A stretch of DNA of 64,000 nucleotides, taken from positions 25,647,501 through 25,711,500 of the forward strand of contig CM049396.1 of assembly GCA_026929865.2 (NCBI GenBank), in the 5' to 3' direction. Positions within the stretch are counted from its first letter, which is position 1; each line of letters starts with the position of its first letter. Shown in pieces: positions 1 to 15,242 of the stretch. The stretch is from Hyperoplus lanceolatus (lineage: Eukaryota > Chordata > Actinopteri > Uranoscopiformes > Ammodytidae). The notes beneath the pieces were generated by a model. It searched no databases, was not told where the DNA came from, and worked only from the letters and a program-made list of their open reading frames with translations. Made by a program: the position numbers and the translations under genes.

Positions 1-544
1 TCATGAGTTTGCCTCTGCTCTCTTCCTCCTAGCTGTCGCTCGGCCTTCCAGAGGTTGAGTATTGTCTCTCTTTTCAGACTTGGCAGCACTGTTCATCAGC
101 AGCAGCAGCCACACCTGTGTGTCTGTCAGTGTCCTGACCTCTCTGCAGCCCCCTCAAGAACACACACACAAAGACATGCACTGTCTGACCTGGCACACAC
201 AGAACAAACAACTTAATTCATCGTCACTCACTCTCCACCTGTTTGTTCTCCTTCTGCTCCTGGGTGAACACTCTGCAGGAGACAGACACCAAAAGAGGGC
301 CATTATGTGGCGGAGGGGCTAAATGAACCACCGCTGACAATAGTGGAAATCATAGCGAAATCTCTCATAACAGGAAGCAGCGGTCCAGTTGACTGTGTTT
401 GGGTAACCGCAGGCAGGACATTGTAGTTGGTTGACCTGGAACTTGTACTTTTCAGGGGACAGTGCGGAAATAAATCCTTGAGTGTCACAGAAACAAAGTG
501 AGGGAAAGTTGTGCAACGACCTCTTATGTCAGATTTGCACCGGA
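1..544. other. Unannotated non-coding flank
   Basis: No exon, transposon end or RNA gene could be supported here. The sequence is mildly pyrimidine-rich on the + strand in the first 300 bases. Short open frames have no recognisable protein content. Confidence 0.5.
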
Positions 545-897
545 ATGGTGAACATTTATGTTGCAATCAATACTTATTGCTATAGTTCCAACGTTTTTTG
601 CCAAAAGAGTTGATACAAAGTTGATTAAGCCTATCAGCTCCAAAAAACTATCTCTGTAATTCTCAGTATGGCAGTGTTTACAAACTGGTGACACCCTGAG
701 CTCAGAAAAATTCCAAGCAGCACCCAAGAAATGTTTCAGTTGTTGTTTCTACTGCTTAGAAAACCCCTGGACTTACAGCAGAATGTAAAAATCCATGGGC
801 GATCACCCAAGGCCAACCTAACGTAGTGCCGACAGTGTTGTTGTAATTACTCAGAATTACTCATGGGGGCAATAGAAGTAACGCACTATAGCTTTAA
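545..897. mobile_element. MITE copy A, left end decayed
   Basis: This stretch is a diverged relative of the element at 4003-4341. Both share blocks such as AGTTGATTA, CTATCAGCTCC/CTTATCAGCTCC, TGTAATTACTCAGAA and CTCATGGGGGCA in the same order. The right end reads GCACTATAGCTTTAA, the inverse of the left end of the other copy (TTAAAGCTAAAGTGC), so it is a terminal inverted repeat. The left end of this copy is too decayed to place, and the start is approximate. No coding capacity is seen, so it is a non-autonomous DNA element. The superfamily is not determined. Confidence 0.6.
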
Positions 898-1574
898 GTC
901 TTTCTGCTTCAGGACACTTCCTGGCATTCTCCTTCTGCTCCGGCACGCACATTGTCATCTCGCAGATTAAGCACGAAAAGAAAAACAGCACCTGACCACA
1001 CATCGCAATCACTTGGTTGGTACAGTTTATTGCTTCCCTAAATGTTGTGTCCCGTGAGAGGAGAAAGGGAACAGAGCACATCGGTCCTGTTTTGGACCAA
1101 CAGAGCTTGGTATGTGTAGAATTTTGTACAGAGGTTTTCTATGTCTGAGCTGTGGCTTGACCTCTCTCTGGGTCTCATCGGGCGTCTCCTGGCCTGAAAC
1201 GAGGAGGCAGGAGGGGGAGCGGCGCTTCACCCTCGGAGGAAATGAAAGAGGCAAAAAGCACCAGGTCCCCAGCCGACCTCTATCCCTTTACATTGTCACT
1301 CAGAAGGACCTGGGAGAACCTGCCTACAACTTGCATGTCCATCAAAGGGGCCCCCTCCGCGTGTTTTAAATACTTAACAGTCGCTCATTTAAAAAGCAGC
1401 AGACAGCACACTGTGGCGCTTTCAGATGAACTGGATGGGAGGAACGAGCCTGCTGTCTGTCAAAATGAACATTTCCTCTCCCCGTTTGACACCTGACAAA
1501 GTAACACCTGTGTGATACAAAACAGACTTCGCAGCCCCTTTCAAACTATCCGCTATTGAGGCTGTTTGAATGTC
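898..1574. other. Unannotated non-coding DNA
   Basis: No feature could be supported. The open frames on both strands here are short and have no recognisable domain. Confidence 0.4.
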
Positions 1575-1980
1575 AAGTTGCAGTGTGTAGTTAAGGTGTG
1601 TTTGGCATCATCTAGTGGTGAAAGATCTAGATCGCAACGCTCCCCTCCCATTAGGAGAATTAACAGAAGCTATGGTGGCCTTTTAAGGACAAAATTGGGA
1701 TGTGAAGTTTCGTATCGCAAGTTCTATGTTCCTAAAATAACGCACGCTGGCCCAAAAGCATTTTTCCCAGACACAGCTATTGGAAAAGGAGCGGCTGTAA
1801 AAATTGCTGGTCAGCATGAGAAAGTCTGCGGATGCTTTTTTTGGCGTACATAGTGTACGTGCCCACCGAGGAACTTCCATCTTTGAACACGGTATCCAGT
1901 TTTCCTAAATGCATCCATGATGTGCACACTTCATTAGATTAAAATTTACCCTGCCGATGTAAATGTACCTTACACTGAAG
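1575..1980. repeat. Probable fish MITE remnant
   Basis: The segment contains the phrase GGCATCATCTAGTGGTGAAAG followed by a degenerate body. It resembles, from memory, a common fish interspersed repeat that starts with a 'GGCATCTAGTGGTGAGG' phrase. The boundaries are guesses and no clear terminal inverted repeat was found. The open frame at 1566-1853 has no known protein content. Confidence 0.3.
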
Positions 1981-4002
1981 CAGACAAAATCAGTTTTTAA
2001 TCATTACGTTTTTGCTCATGTTTTGGGTTTTATACATTTTCATACAACCGAAAAATGTACAAAGTATCATATTACAGCCCCAGGTACAGAAATCCAAAGC
2101 TTTACATGCAAAGCTAGGCTTGGAGTATTCAAGCAAATGGTCACTTACTGTTTAAAGACATATCAGCATATGTATGAGTAACATAGTTAATCAGGTTAAG
2201 TAAATACACTTTAAATGGTTCCTGTTTTGTGCCATAGGGTAAGGGTGGTGCAAAGAGGGTATGAATTGAGCCAATGGTCTTGCTGCATGTGTCCCTGAGT
2301 AAACACAGAGTCATTAGCCACTTCCTCCTATGTCTCCTCCACACAGCCATGGCCACTTGACCCTCATAAAAGTGATGAACAGTGTGTGTAGAGATGCTTA
2401 CTTGTGTTAAAACTCTAGAAACCCTAGAAAGGTTATAGACTCTCACCTTGTACAGCACCTTTTACAGTTGGCTGGCCCCAGATTGACAGAGACATACAAT
2501 AACTTCTCAAACTTACACAACCTGTCTCTCAGTGCCTCCTCCAATCAGTGTGTAAAGGCTCTCCTGCTGTCCCAAAGTCATGAATGGGTTTTAAGACGTT
2601 CTCGGGGCATAACGGCCCATCGCTCAGTAAACATATGACATTGGTTAATGCGCAGCCAGCATAGTTTTCATTGGGTTGACCGTAATACTACACCACAAGT
2701 TTGGAGGGCATTAACTCTGCTTGTGTGACTTTAATGGAAAAGGAGGGAGAGTGGAGCCCCTTTACCTTTGGGCCTTCAGGTCTGCACTGAGTTGGCGTAA
2801 CAAGTCTGTTCAAACATTTCCCTTCCTTTTCCTCACAAAAGACATACATTTCCCCCCGGTGTCTGCTAACAATGACTTTTATGGATTATAGTTGTCAGTC
2901 CATTGTTTAATATATATGGTGTTTTCATGCTTTAAAGCCTGTCATGTAGTATGGAGGGATGTGGTTAAGCATGGGTGGATATAGTATAAGCAATACTATA
3001 CGGCCATATTCTAAGTTGTGTATTTAAAGAGTTTACCTGACCCCTTGTTAAGCCCGACTCCCTTAGGTACTGTTGCCACGCCAGCCAAGCTTTCTATTCT
3101 CACATAACACATACATAATTTAAAATAATGCTGTTAGCAGATTTACCATGCCAAATTCATAGTTATTTCTGAAACTATTTAAGGCTCATGTTGGTTTTTT
3201 AGCCGTCAGATGAAATATCAATTGTAGCTGGTAGATTTTACCAGCTCTAGCTAGCTAACTAACATTAGCTCTGTGCGTTGGTTCAAAACTTTGTCTGCAG
3301 CTGACTTACAGACCTGAAGGTGAATTACCTTCATACACAAGATTATACTAAAATAATGATGCCTTTACGAATAAGTGCTGTATTGTAAATGTCATTTTAT
3401 ATTTGAGCTGTTTTTAAATGACTACAGGTATCCTTTCAGACGGAAGTCCCAGGAAAAAATAAAAGCAAACTATTCAATAGTTGATCATTCATGTAGAAGA
3501 CTCAAATGATAATAAAGGAGCAGCATTGCTACAGGCTGGAACTAGCTGATCCTAAAATTAGAAACAACAAACACTATTGAACCTGTATGGTTTGGAAGAT
3601 CCAGTTTTGCCTAATCTCTGGTCAACTGATCTACTCAGTATCACTAGAGGAAAAAAAGGCGTGGAAGTGATTGTAGGGTTGTTGACCTGCTTTCACACCA
3701 ATGCACAAAAACAACATTGCACAGAGCAAGGCCATTCTTTTGCGGCACTCACCCGGAGCCACAACAAGAGCCATAGCGGCAACACACTGACTTAATTTTC
3801 TGCCTGGAAATCTGAAATTAATTGAACCCTGACTTACGCAAGGTGTGTCCAAAGACATTCCAGCAGTGAAATTTAATGTTGATGGTGCTGGATTTAACAC
3901 AATGGCAGAAAACAGAAGAATAGAAAATATACAGTATATTGCCATATATGATTTGTAATGTAGGTATGCTTTAATTTATGTAATGTAGCCTACCTCTAAC
4001 TA
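1981..4002. other. Unannotated non-coding DNA
   Basis: AT-rich sequence with no supported exon, RNA gene or transposon boundary. Confidence 0.4.
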
Positions 4003-4341
4003 TTAAAGCTAAAGTGCATAACTTTTTCATATAAATGAATGTTGCTTACATTGCTTACATTCAAGCCATTGCCAACTGGAAAGTTGATTAGGCTTATCAG
4101 CTCCACAACACTTTCTCTGTATTTCTATGTTTGGCAAATTGTGTCAAGCGGGCAGGAGCTCAAGAATCGCCGGCAAAATGTTTCATTCTACTGCTAAGAA
4201 ATCCAATCTGGGCGTTCAGCAGAAGGAATAGAATCCATGCGCGATCACCAACGGCTTACCTGATTACCTATACGCCAACAATGATTTTGTAATTACTCAG
4301 AAGTCCTCATGGGGGCACCAGAAGAAATGCCTTAGCTTTAA
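4003..4341. mobile_element. MITE copy B, both ends present
   Basis: A 339-bp element bounded by TTAAAGCTAAAGTGC on the left and GCCTTAGCTTTAA on the right, which are imperfect inverted repeats. It is collinear with the copy at 545-897. There is no open frame of note, so it is a non-autonomous DNA element mobilised in trans if at all. Target duplication is not clear. Confidence 0.65.
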
Positions 4342-7300
4342 GACTTGGTTATGTTGGTTAACCATTACAACTTGCACCAGCCTTGCACAGAGCAGTCATT
4401 TTCATTCTCTCATTTGAATTCACTCTGGGACAGTAGGAGGCCAGCATGGTAGCAGACAGCCCGAACGATCCACACCTTAATTGCCAACTATCACATTAAT
4501 GGTGGAGTAACTCAACACTAAACAGCATGCCCAGTAAAGACAAAGTATTCCCACCCTTACCTGATCCAGTTAGCAAGCAGTGGTAGGAGAGCTCATTACA
4601 GCTCACATAAGGAACAGTGTCATACCCCGACTCATAAAAAAAAACACGGTCACAGCAGCTGTGGGGGCTACGCATGCAGCTCACTTACACAGGCATTATT
4701 TATGCCATGGCTGTGGGGGGTGGTATGGGGCAGTTTGGTGCCCCGTCTGTCACGCTGCCGGAGGGGTCCAACCTGGGCTGGGTTTTATAAGCCTTCGGTG
4801 CCAGGGGCCCCCACCCTCACACAAGCGTGGGAAAGGAGGCCAACCATCAGGTTATGAGGAGGGTTTTTTATGGTGCATTGTCCAACGTAAGAGTGGAGGT
4901 GGGAGCCTCAGAGACCATAACCTTTGTAACCTCCATATAAACACTAGATAATGGCCACATCCACATATTGCTCACAACCGCAAAACTTAAATATCTCCCT
5001 GCTGCTCTGTTCATTGAAACATGAGCAGAGACTGTAATTTATGTGTTTGTTGGACCTCTTGATCGTAAGCCGTAGCTCATGTTGCTCATCTCTCATCCGG
5101 GATGAAAGTGTGTTTTTGGTATGAGCAACGCATCAGTGAACTTGACAAATCCACATCTTTAGGGCTCCCGTTGATTTGCTCCAGTCCACCGCTGAATCAT
5201 CCCACTCATGGTGAATGATTCAGCCGTTGCCAAAACTGAGACACGTCCACCTCATATCCGTATTTCCACTATACAACTACAGAAGAGTCATGGAGAACAC
5301 AGGCAGCAGGTTCTGGTCCGTCTTTGCTTCTTCGTAGGAAGAAACACAGATAAAAGAACAGATTAAAAAAGTAAATAATAAATAGTAATAATAAAAAATA
5401 AATGTGAATATTATTGTACAGAGCATTCAAGACAAAACCTCTGCTGTCAAAAAAATAACTCTTTTCTCGGCTGGAGAAATAGGAATGTTCACTCAAGCAT
5501 CATAATAATTAAAGAGGTGAGAGGTCTAACTTTCCTATCTTATTCTAACCACATTTAAATTAATGTGAAGGGTTCATTTATAGATATCTACGGTAGGTTT
5601 TTACTTGTTTTTCCATATTATTTTTTTTAATTGCAATAAAGTGAAGAACAATCTCATTGCTGTTGGTTCAATTTCTTTATGAATGGTATTCATCTCTACT
5701 TTTGTTGCTGAACTCTTCATATCTAAGACCCTGCAACCCAAGTCCTATCTGGACCTGCAAACTTCTAAAACAGTGTTCAGCAGTTCCCACAATCTTCTTA
5801 GACAAAAGTCACATTTGGTATATGCACACTGTTGTTTATGTATGATAATGTGTTTGAGATTAGGGTTATGCCCAATATTTCCAAGTCATTTCCTGTTAAG
5901 ATGACTGTTATTTGATACCGATGAAGGACCTATGAAATAACACAATACAGCAATTTGTAACATAATTTTTATCAATGACATCAGGACTGTTTTTGAGATG
6001 TGTTGTTACCACATCCACCCCCATATAAGGGCAACTGTCTGCTATCTTACAGATGAACCTCTCCCTCCTCTTGCCCTTTACACATTCTCAACAGTAATTA
6101 TATATGCTGCTGATCTTCATGCAGTGCGGCTTCTTGCTTGTCTGGGCTCTGAAAGCTTTTACATATTAGAAAACCGCAGCATCAAGTTTTCTGTTCCATG
6201 CTTCTGAGGCAGTCAGTTATGGTTAGACCAAAAGCAGGTGCTCTACACATGAAAGTCAGCAAAAGCCAGCAGAAATAATATATTTTTTAAAGGGATTCGA
6301 CCACTTATTGGACATACATACATAATTTAAATTTAAATGTTTAATATTGAAATACAATATACAGAATGGTACAGCATTTCCCACATAAATGATTAATATA
6401 GAATCACCCTTTGAACTAACAAAGGTAAAGCAGGGATTCGGAACAGGGAATAATTTGTGTTATAAGATTTGCTCGATTTTCATTCATCAAATTCGTAGCT
6501 GAGAAAAGGTTTTAAAAAAAGTATCCGTCACAATCTTTAAACTCGGTGGTCATGTATAATGACATTTTAATAATCCCCACAAAACCTTAGATTGTAAATC
6601 AAAAGGGACAGTCTCATCCTTACCCATGAATGTACATACCACTTACCAGTAGTATACCCTTTTTAAAAGGGCTGATTTATGTGAGACAAGGGAAATTTTT
6701 TGGCATAGCAAGAAAGGACACAGAGTAGCTTGTCTTCTGGCTGATGTCTCTTCTTCCAGAAGTCCCATATGTTCACTCCATCAAAGCTTAAACATTTGAC
6801 TGGGCTTCCCTGTGCTCACGGAAGCGCACAGACACAGTTCGGTTCCCAGGGTAGAGCATGAAAAAGCCTTTAGCGGGGTGTGTTCATGCACCTGTCGAGG
6901 CAACACTGGAGTGTGTTTGTGTTCACTGATACAGCATGCTGAATGCACAACTTCAAGACAGGTTGAAGACTAATGTTGGAAGACATTTGTTGTAGGATTG
7001 AAGTGTTTTTTGCACCTGCTTCAAGCACTAGTGCTGCAACTGTTTTGTGGTAGGAAACAGAACACCCTGCATTCTCTTTGTATTGATATAGTGCATTGAG
7101 AAATAGATGAAATAAAAAATATCTAGATTTAGAGATTTGTAAAAAGCTAATTATTGTCACGTGAGCCACAAGTGCAAAAATGATTCTCTGTCATTTAGCC
7201 AACATTTTGGCAAAATAATGCTCAATTGTTCATTTGTAATTGTATTCTTTCTTAGTATATCATTTTATATAAATACTGGTTAATGCTCTATTAAGATGCC

Positions 7301-8149
7301 AGAGACATGCTTCATTGATTAGAGTGAAAGTGCCTTTGTTTCCACAGATGTTTCACATGAGTCCCATCCTGCCGGTCTATTATACACTATGGTAATCCTG
7401 CCAACAGCAACTTATCTATTCCTGATGCTAAACAATCAAAGGTATTCCCTTAACCTTTTAATTCATCTGTGTTTCATCATGACGTACATCTGGGACCAGT
7501 TGTTTGTGGCATTTGAAGCTTCCACGATGAGCGGAGAGAACCTGAGACCATGTTACGTTCCCATGAGTTCATGATGTGCTTCATCTCCTCCTGCTCCACC
7601 ATGCTGCAGAGCCCAAGCCGCAGCAGATGTTATTGAGTGCACATTTGTAAATATTTACCCTGGTGAGGAGCCTACGGAACCAAGGGAGGTGCACAGTCAA
7701 TGGCCACGCTGACAGAACGGCAGATATTGGCCTCTATATTGTGTTTTTCAATCTCAGAGGTTTTGCTCAAAAGGCACCGCAGCATTGAAGCACATTCCAA
7801 TTTCACAGACAAGACTGTGGAGGAGGAAGTTTAAACCCACACTATAGAGGGCCATCATTGGCCTAGGACGTAGTACTGGCAGAAATATGCGCTGAACTGA
7901 AGCCCATAGCCGGAGGTGCTTTAGTAGATGGAGTAATAAGCTTTAGATAAGTACTTTCATAGTACCCCCTGCAATGATTTAGCTTTACAAGCTTCACCCT
8001 GCTGAGCTTAGAGTGGTTGAGATATACTGATGCACACTGTATCATATTAGCCTACAGCTGATTGGGCTGATGTAAACAGCTAATGTTGGTTTACGACTGT
8101 TATTTTAAATGAATAGAAAGAAAACCTTGGGGAAGCTCAATAAAAACCT
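4342..8149. other. Unannotated non-coding DNA
   Basis: Mostly AT-rich sequence without any exon or transposon that I can support. A GC-richer patch near 4660-4900 holds open frames on both strands, but nothing in them resembles a known domain and no splice pattern supports them. Confidence 0.4.
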
Positions 8150-8420
8150 ATACTTAAGCTCTCCCAAGAGAGCATGCAGGAAACATGTGCTTTAAGAACA
8201 AGGCAAGGAAAACGGTTTTGGTCCGATATGAAGCCTGACCTGCTGCCAAGGGATGTATCCCAGGAGAGAGGGGTCAAATGGGCTTCGCTGCTCACAGCCC
8301 CCCTTCTTTAATGAAGATAAAATCGGCATGCTGCACCACAGTCTGCCTGGGTGCAAGCCATTACCACAGCTAATTGGTAATTACTGGATCAGCAAAAGAG
8401 GTGACTTTCAAAGGTAGGTT
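8150..8420. promoter_or_regulatory. Candidate conserved non-coding element
   Basis: This block looks different from the neutral sequence around it: balanced base composition, no simple repeats, and clustered homeodomain-type cores (CAGCTAATTGGTAATTACTGG around 8368-8388). Such composition is common in developmental enhancers. There is no direct proof of conservation; this is a pattern-based suggestion only. Confidence 0.2.
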
Positions 8421-9864
8421 TTTCAATTTGTGAAATGTAGTATTAAATATGTGCTGTGTCTGGACTTTTTGTTGGTTGCAAACATGTTGAAACATTGTGG
8501 TCTTTTCTGATTCATCTTATATCTGCAGAAAACCGAAAGAAAGTCCAGCTATTTTACCACATGGTATTTTACCACGTGTGAAATCCACCTTTGTAAGCAT
8601 TTGAATTCCCAAACATACACTTACATGTATGTTGTTGCTGAGAAGAGCATTCTGCAGGCCCCGGGAATGTTGGAGCATTGCTGAAGTGCCTTCATGGTGT
8701 CAGACATGATCTTGCTCGTTGTGTCCATGTAGCTGGCAAACATTCCTTTGGTTGCCTACATGAAACTCCAGAAGGGAATTAAAGCATCAATAATACATTA
8801 TTTGAATGAGTATACAAGCATATGAGATTAGGAAGTGCACTGATCTTCCATGTTGCAATAACGGCCTTTCTATGTTGGTACAGTACGCCTCATTAGCACC
8901 ATTCCCACAGCTGGATGAGGGCTAACCAGATAACCGACATTCACTCTCTAATTGGCTCTTCTGGTTCCCAGCATTCCCCTCTCCGAGCTCAGCACCAGAC
9001 TTCCCTACCAGGGCCCCGCCTTGCTTTGCCATGCAGGGGGTGAGAGATATTGATTGTGCTTCTTTAATGATAAATTCCCTTTATGCTATGGAAGCCAGTT
9101 AGTGAGGTTGGTAGTACTGGGTAGACCTTTTTCTCTCTGAGATGGATTGGTTGAAAGATGAATATTGGGGTGTACCCTTGGAGGTCCGAATCGGGAGAAT
9201 CCAAAGCGTGTATTGGTCTGGAATTGGCCCTGAATCTTGAAGCAAAGCAGTACTACAGGGAGAATCATCACAAGTTTGCATGTGCACAGCAGGCAGTTGA
9301 TTCTCTAACAAAAATAATAGATTGTAATGCCTCACCAAGACTGAGATGCTCATACTAGAACATATACAGTTTCTATATACTCACCCGTCCTTGTTAGTGA
9401 CAGGCGCTCATTAACTGTCGGAGCAATGGGCAAGAGAGGTCCCAGAGAGGAAAAAGGAAATAAAGGGGTTAAGAGGGCACGAGGTGGGTCAGAACATAGG
9501 TGCTGTGTACAAGTCAGGGTGAGCAAACCCTTTCAGCCAGGGTGTAGGGTGTCTCCTCACAACATGCCAGCGTTTATTTAGCACCAAGCAACAAGTTGTA
9601 GGGAAACCCAATCTCCTTGACGCTCCTCTTTCAGGGGAAGTGCCGCCCTGATCTTTCGTGGCGTCTCATTGCTGCTCTCTTGTCTGTCTTGCACCCTGCT
9701 TGAAGTTCCCCCCCATTAGCTGACGCTGGAAGCCTCTTATAGACCACCCCTCCAGCTTTTTCTACACCGCGGTCCAGTCGCCACCACTCGGGTTACACTG
9801 GGATGGTGGGTACTCTGTCAATGATGGCCCAAGGGCAGATGCAAAGCTCTGCGTGAAGTTGTAA
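8421..9864. other. Unannotated non-coding DNA
   Basis: Nothing supported. Short open frames near 9100-9360 on both strands have no recognisable content. Confidence 0.4.

Positions 9865-9896
<32 letters not shown>
9865..9896. repeat. (GT)n microsatellite
   Basis: About 26 bases of uninterrupted GT after an imperfect lead-in. It accounts for the histidine/threonine runs in the overlapping reverse-strand open frame. Confidence 0.95.
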
Positions 9897-10397
9897 TTCC
9901 AAGTATGGCAGTGAGCATAGTCCAAAGAAAGGGGAGCCTCTGGTGCACCATCCTGTTCTATGTGCTTTCTGGACCCGTTTCAGCATATGCAACCAGATGG
10001 TTTACATGTGACCACAAAAATCGACGCCCCTCAGAGTAACACTTTGGCTGACCAAACTTGTGCGGTATGGTTTTCCAAATGATCTGTGTCCTATTTTAGA
10101 GTGTTGGTAGTTGACCTCTTAACTGTATATTCAAATACCAAAAATTGTTCACAGTGCTAGCATGGATGTAGGATGACATCACTGATTAAAAAAGGCAAAA
10201 CACTCATGTTGCTAGATGGGGAAAGCTGCCTATTTAAAAACCGTGCCTTTCCTAGAGGAACCAGAGGCAGTGAATTTGCACAGCGCTGACCTTTTGACTC
10301 ACTTTTATCTCATTAGCATGATAACGTTGGTAAGAAATGATCGGTGTAGCATTTGAAGGCTTGATTGTAGCATGGTGTTGTTTGTAGCTGCACGTCA

Positions 10398-12184
<1,787 letters not shown>

Positions 12185-12600
12185 GGCTTTCCCAGCAGGC
12201 ACTTGCTATTCCGTGCGGAGAACTTGCGTGAAAACGCCTGGACCCACAGCGGGGTGAAGCCTCCCCTCCTTATATCAGGCATTGTTTAACATATGTCTGT
12301 CTTTTGTTTTGAAGTCCTGAGATTAAGACTCGCCGAGGAACGAGACCAGGTAATCCTCAAAGCAGTACAGGCAATTAAGGCGATTAAAAGATAAGATCAA
12401 TTTATGAAATATGGTTTTGTACAATGCCAGTTATCCCTGGGAATATAATAACAGCAGGCTCCAGAGACATGCGGGCAATTAACAGGGCATGATGGGAGTA
12501 AACACCAAGCGGCCACATGGGAGACACGCTCAGATGGAGCCGAGTTTTCTTCATTTGCTCACACAAGCTGAAATTCCAGTGTTTTGACATAGTGCAGACC
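12185..12600. promoter_or_regulatory. Candidate conserved non-coding element
   Basis: A block of balanced composition free of simple repeats, with AT-rich homeobox-like cores (GGCAATTAAGGCGATTAAAAG near 12370) inside otherwise unique sequence. It has no coding potential worth noting. Suggested only from texture; no alignment was possible. Confidence 0.15.
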
Positions 12601-15206
12601 TAAGACATACAGTGGATTTGCTTATTTGCTTTAGCCAGACGTTGTGCAAACATTAGCATTTGGTAACGGTGGGCATACTTTCCATCTACTGTAGACTGTG
12701 GGCAGCCAAGAAAGCTTGTCTTCCTTATTCTCGTGGTCATTGTAGAAATAAACAGTGTCCCACAAACTAGCAAGTATCCCTAGGACTTACATCCATATCG
12801 GACAAATTCACACCTCACAATTTACATCTAATTGCAGAATTCCTTCAGACCCACTGCACGGAGAACTGTCCGCTTCATGTTGCAAGGGTGGGTTGCAAGG
12901 GCGTGGAAGTTGTTTAACTTAAGTTGTCACTTCCAAGGAGCACATCATTTACCAACTACTGTACATTCCTTTTTGGGCATACAGATTACTGGCAATAGAA
13001 AAATATACATTGATGATCCTACCTCAGAGTGGACCTAATGTCTGAGTTGTCCAGTACCACTCCAAAACAATTTTAGAGAGAAACAGATATGGTTAGGGTT
13101 CTCCTAATCTAAATTTAAACTAAACTTTCAAACCCTCATTATGTTGTGTTACCAGTACCTCCAGTGATGAAACCCATAGGGTCTGCTGGCCTGTTTGAAA
13201 ACTGTATTGATAGCAGAAGTCCATATTCTAGGTCATAGGCGAATTAGGAATCACTGCATCCAAAGAGCACCAACTGGTTTTAATAAGGTTCAGGAGGATG
13301 AGGCCAAATTCATTCAGTCTGGGCTGAAAAAGTTCAAGAGCCCCTAATATGAAAATTGGATTCCCTCACTCTTAAAGACTAACAGTTCAAGAGTGAAGCT
13401 TTGGGAGAAAATCAAGGGGACATTATTCATTGCACACAATCGCTTGTGTTTTCAGAGACAACAACAGCTGTATTTGTGTCGCTTTTGCACCGCAGTTCCA
13501 TTTTGTTGCAATACCAAAGTTGAATAGGTTTGATTATTCCCCTGCTTTCCTAATGATAACGAACACATAAATTAAATATTGAAGCATAGTAAAACACTCA
13601 CACTTGTTGGTGGATGAGCCAATCAGCCTTCCACTCATTGGGTGAGGGGACTTTTTGTTTCCCTAGTAGCCACACACACTGACATAATCCTGAACAGTCA
13701 ACCACAAAGGCTTCACAAGCAATAAAGATCTATATTAAATATAGTTAATGTTAGCCTTGTGCCTTCAGCACATGATGGAATGAGTCGGCAGGGGGCTGCA
13801 TGCCAAACTTTGGTTTAGCCTTGAAGAATTTACTCTTTCTAACAGCTTTATCTTATTTGTCAGAGGGAACTGATATTTTGGTAATAAAACATGCAACATT
13901 GTTGAAAGAGATCCAAGCCATAAAGCGTGGGCAGTCCAAACTGCCATATTCAGTATAAAAGTGAACCAGTGGAGGTGACTGAACTTTCCTCACAGAGCCT
14001 CATAAATATACTAGCGTGCCTCGGATCCAGTCTTGAATTGTTTTGCCTTCAGAGCACGCCTGACTGATAAGAAGGGAGCAATGATCCTTGTGATAGCAAG
14101 TTCCGTACTCCTAATTTAGAGTTCAGCAGATACAGCAGAGCTTTGGAAACTGATCAGGGCAGACTGGGAGCACATTGACTTCTCACTATTATCCATTAGC
14201 ATTTCTACAAGTTTGAGCCACTCAATGTTGTCGCCATACAAGATAAAGACATTCTTTTGATTTGAGTCTTCTGAAAAATGTTGGGCATAATCTCCATCTG
14301 GTATAATAACATTGAACTCCCCTGAGTAATTAAGTTATTGCTCAGATTTGGGACTGCTTTAACAGAGTCTGACATGAGTGGTTAGACTGTCATAAAAGTT
14401 TTAAAAAGAGAGCACACAAAATTTTGGCTAGTAACCCTTTTAGCTCATGATAACGTTGTGCTTGTCCAGTAGGTAAAAGAGGAACCACAGAGACGCTCGT
14501 TCAACTGTAAAACTGTGATGGATGTCTTACCAGCAAATACGATTTTTTTCCATGGGGTAACCAAAACATTAAGATATCTATATAAAGCTTTCAAACTGAA
14601 ATTCATTGATTATGGCAAGTGATTTGACAACAAGCGTTTTACAGAATCACTGACTCCATCTTAAAGCTCACAATCAAAACTCGGCTTTGACTTTGTGTCC
14701 ATGCCTCCATTAATTATATTTTTCATTAAAAAACACTCAAGACAAAGTCACAATCATACATGGGTATCCAAACACTCTAGAGCAACCCTGGAATTAGCAG
14801 AATGTGACAACACAAGATACGTATTTTCGTAAATCATTTTAAAGTTGACATTTTTTCAGTTTTCTCTATTTTTCTCAATTACTCCGCTGAGTTTCCATAA
14901 CAGATAGAAATGATGGTCGAAACCTGAGTTAAAATAAAACATTTCCTTTTGATCCTTTGGTGGAGATTGTTTAAGGACTGGATCCCATGGGGGCATGTTA
15001 TGGACAAACTCAGCACCAACTTGCACCAATCTTCGTCTGAGTTTGCTCAGGGAATGTTATTAACTTATCCATGATTGAAATATGCATTATTTAGTAGAAC
15101 ATCTCATGTCTATGCCTTTGCAAATATTTCCAAGGTGGTATTGCAGACTGGAAGTATCCTGTGACAGAAAGTGAAAAGGTCTTTGTGTGCATGTGTGTGT
15201 TTTCTG

Positions 15207-15208
<2 letters not shown>
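12601..15208. other. Unannotated non-coding DNA
   Basis: No exon, RNA gene or transposon end supported. Confidence 0.4.

Positions 15209-15239
<31 letters not shown>
15209..15239. repeat. (TG)n microsatellite
   Basis: About 31 bases of TG with imperfect TG-rich flanks on both sides. Confidence 0.95.

Positions 15240-15242
<3 letters not shown>

Noticed and set aside
4580..4951. 123-codon forward open frame
   Set aside because: Composition-driven frame in a GC-richer patch, with no domain or splice evidence.
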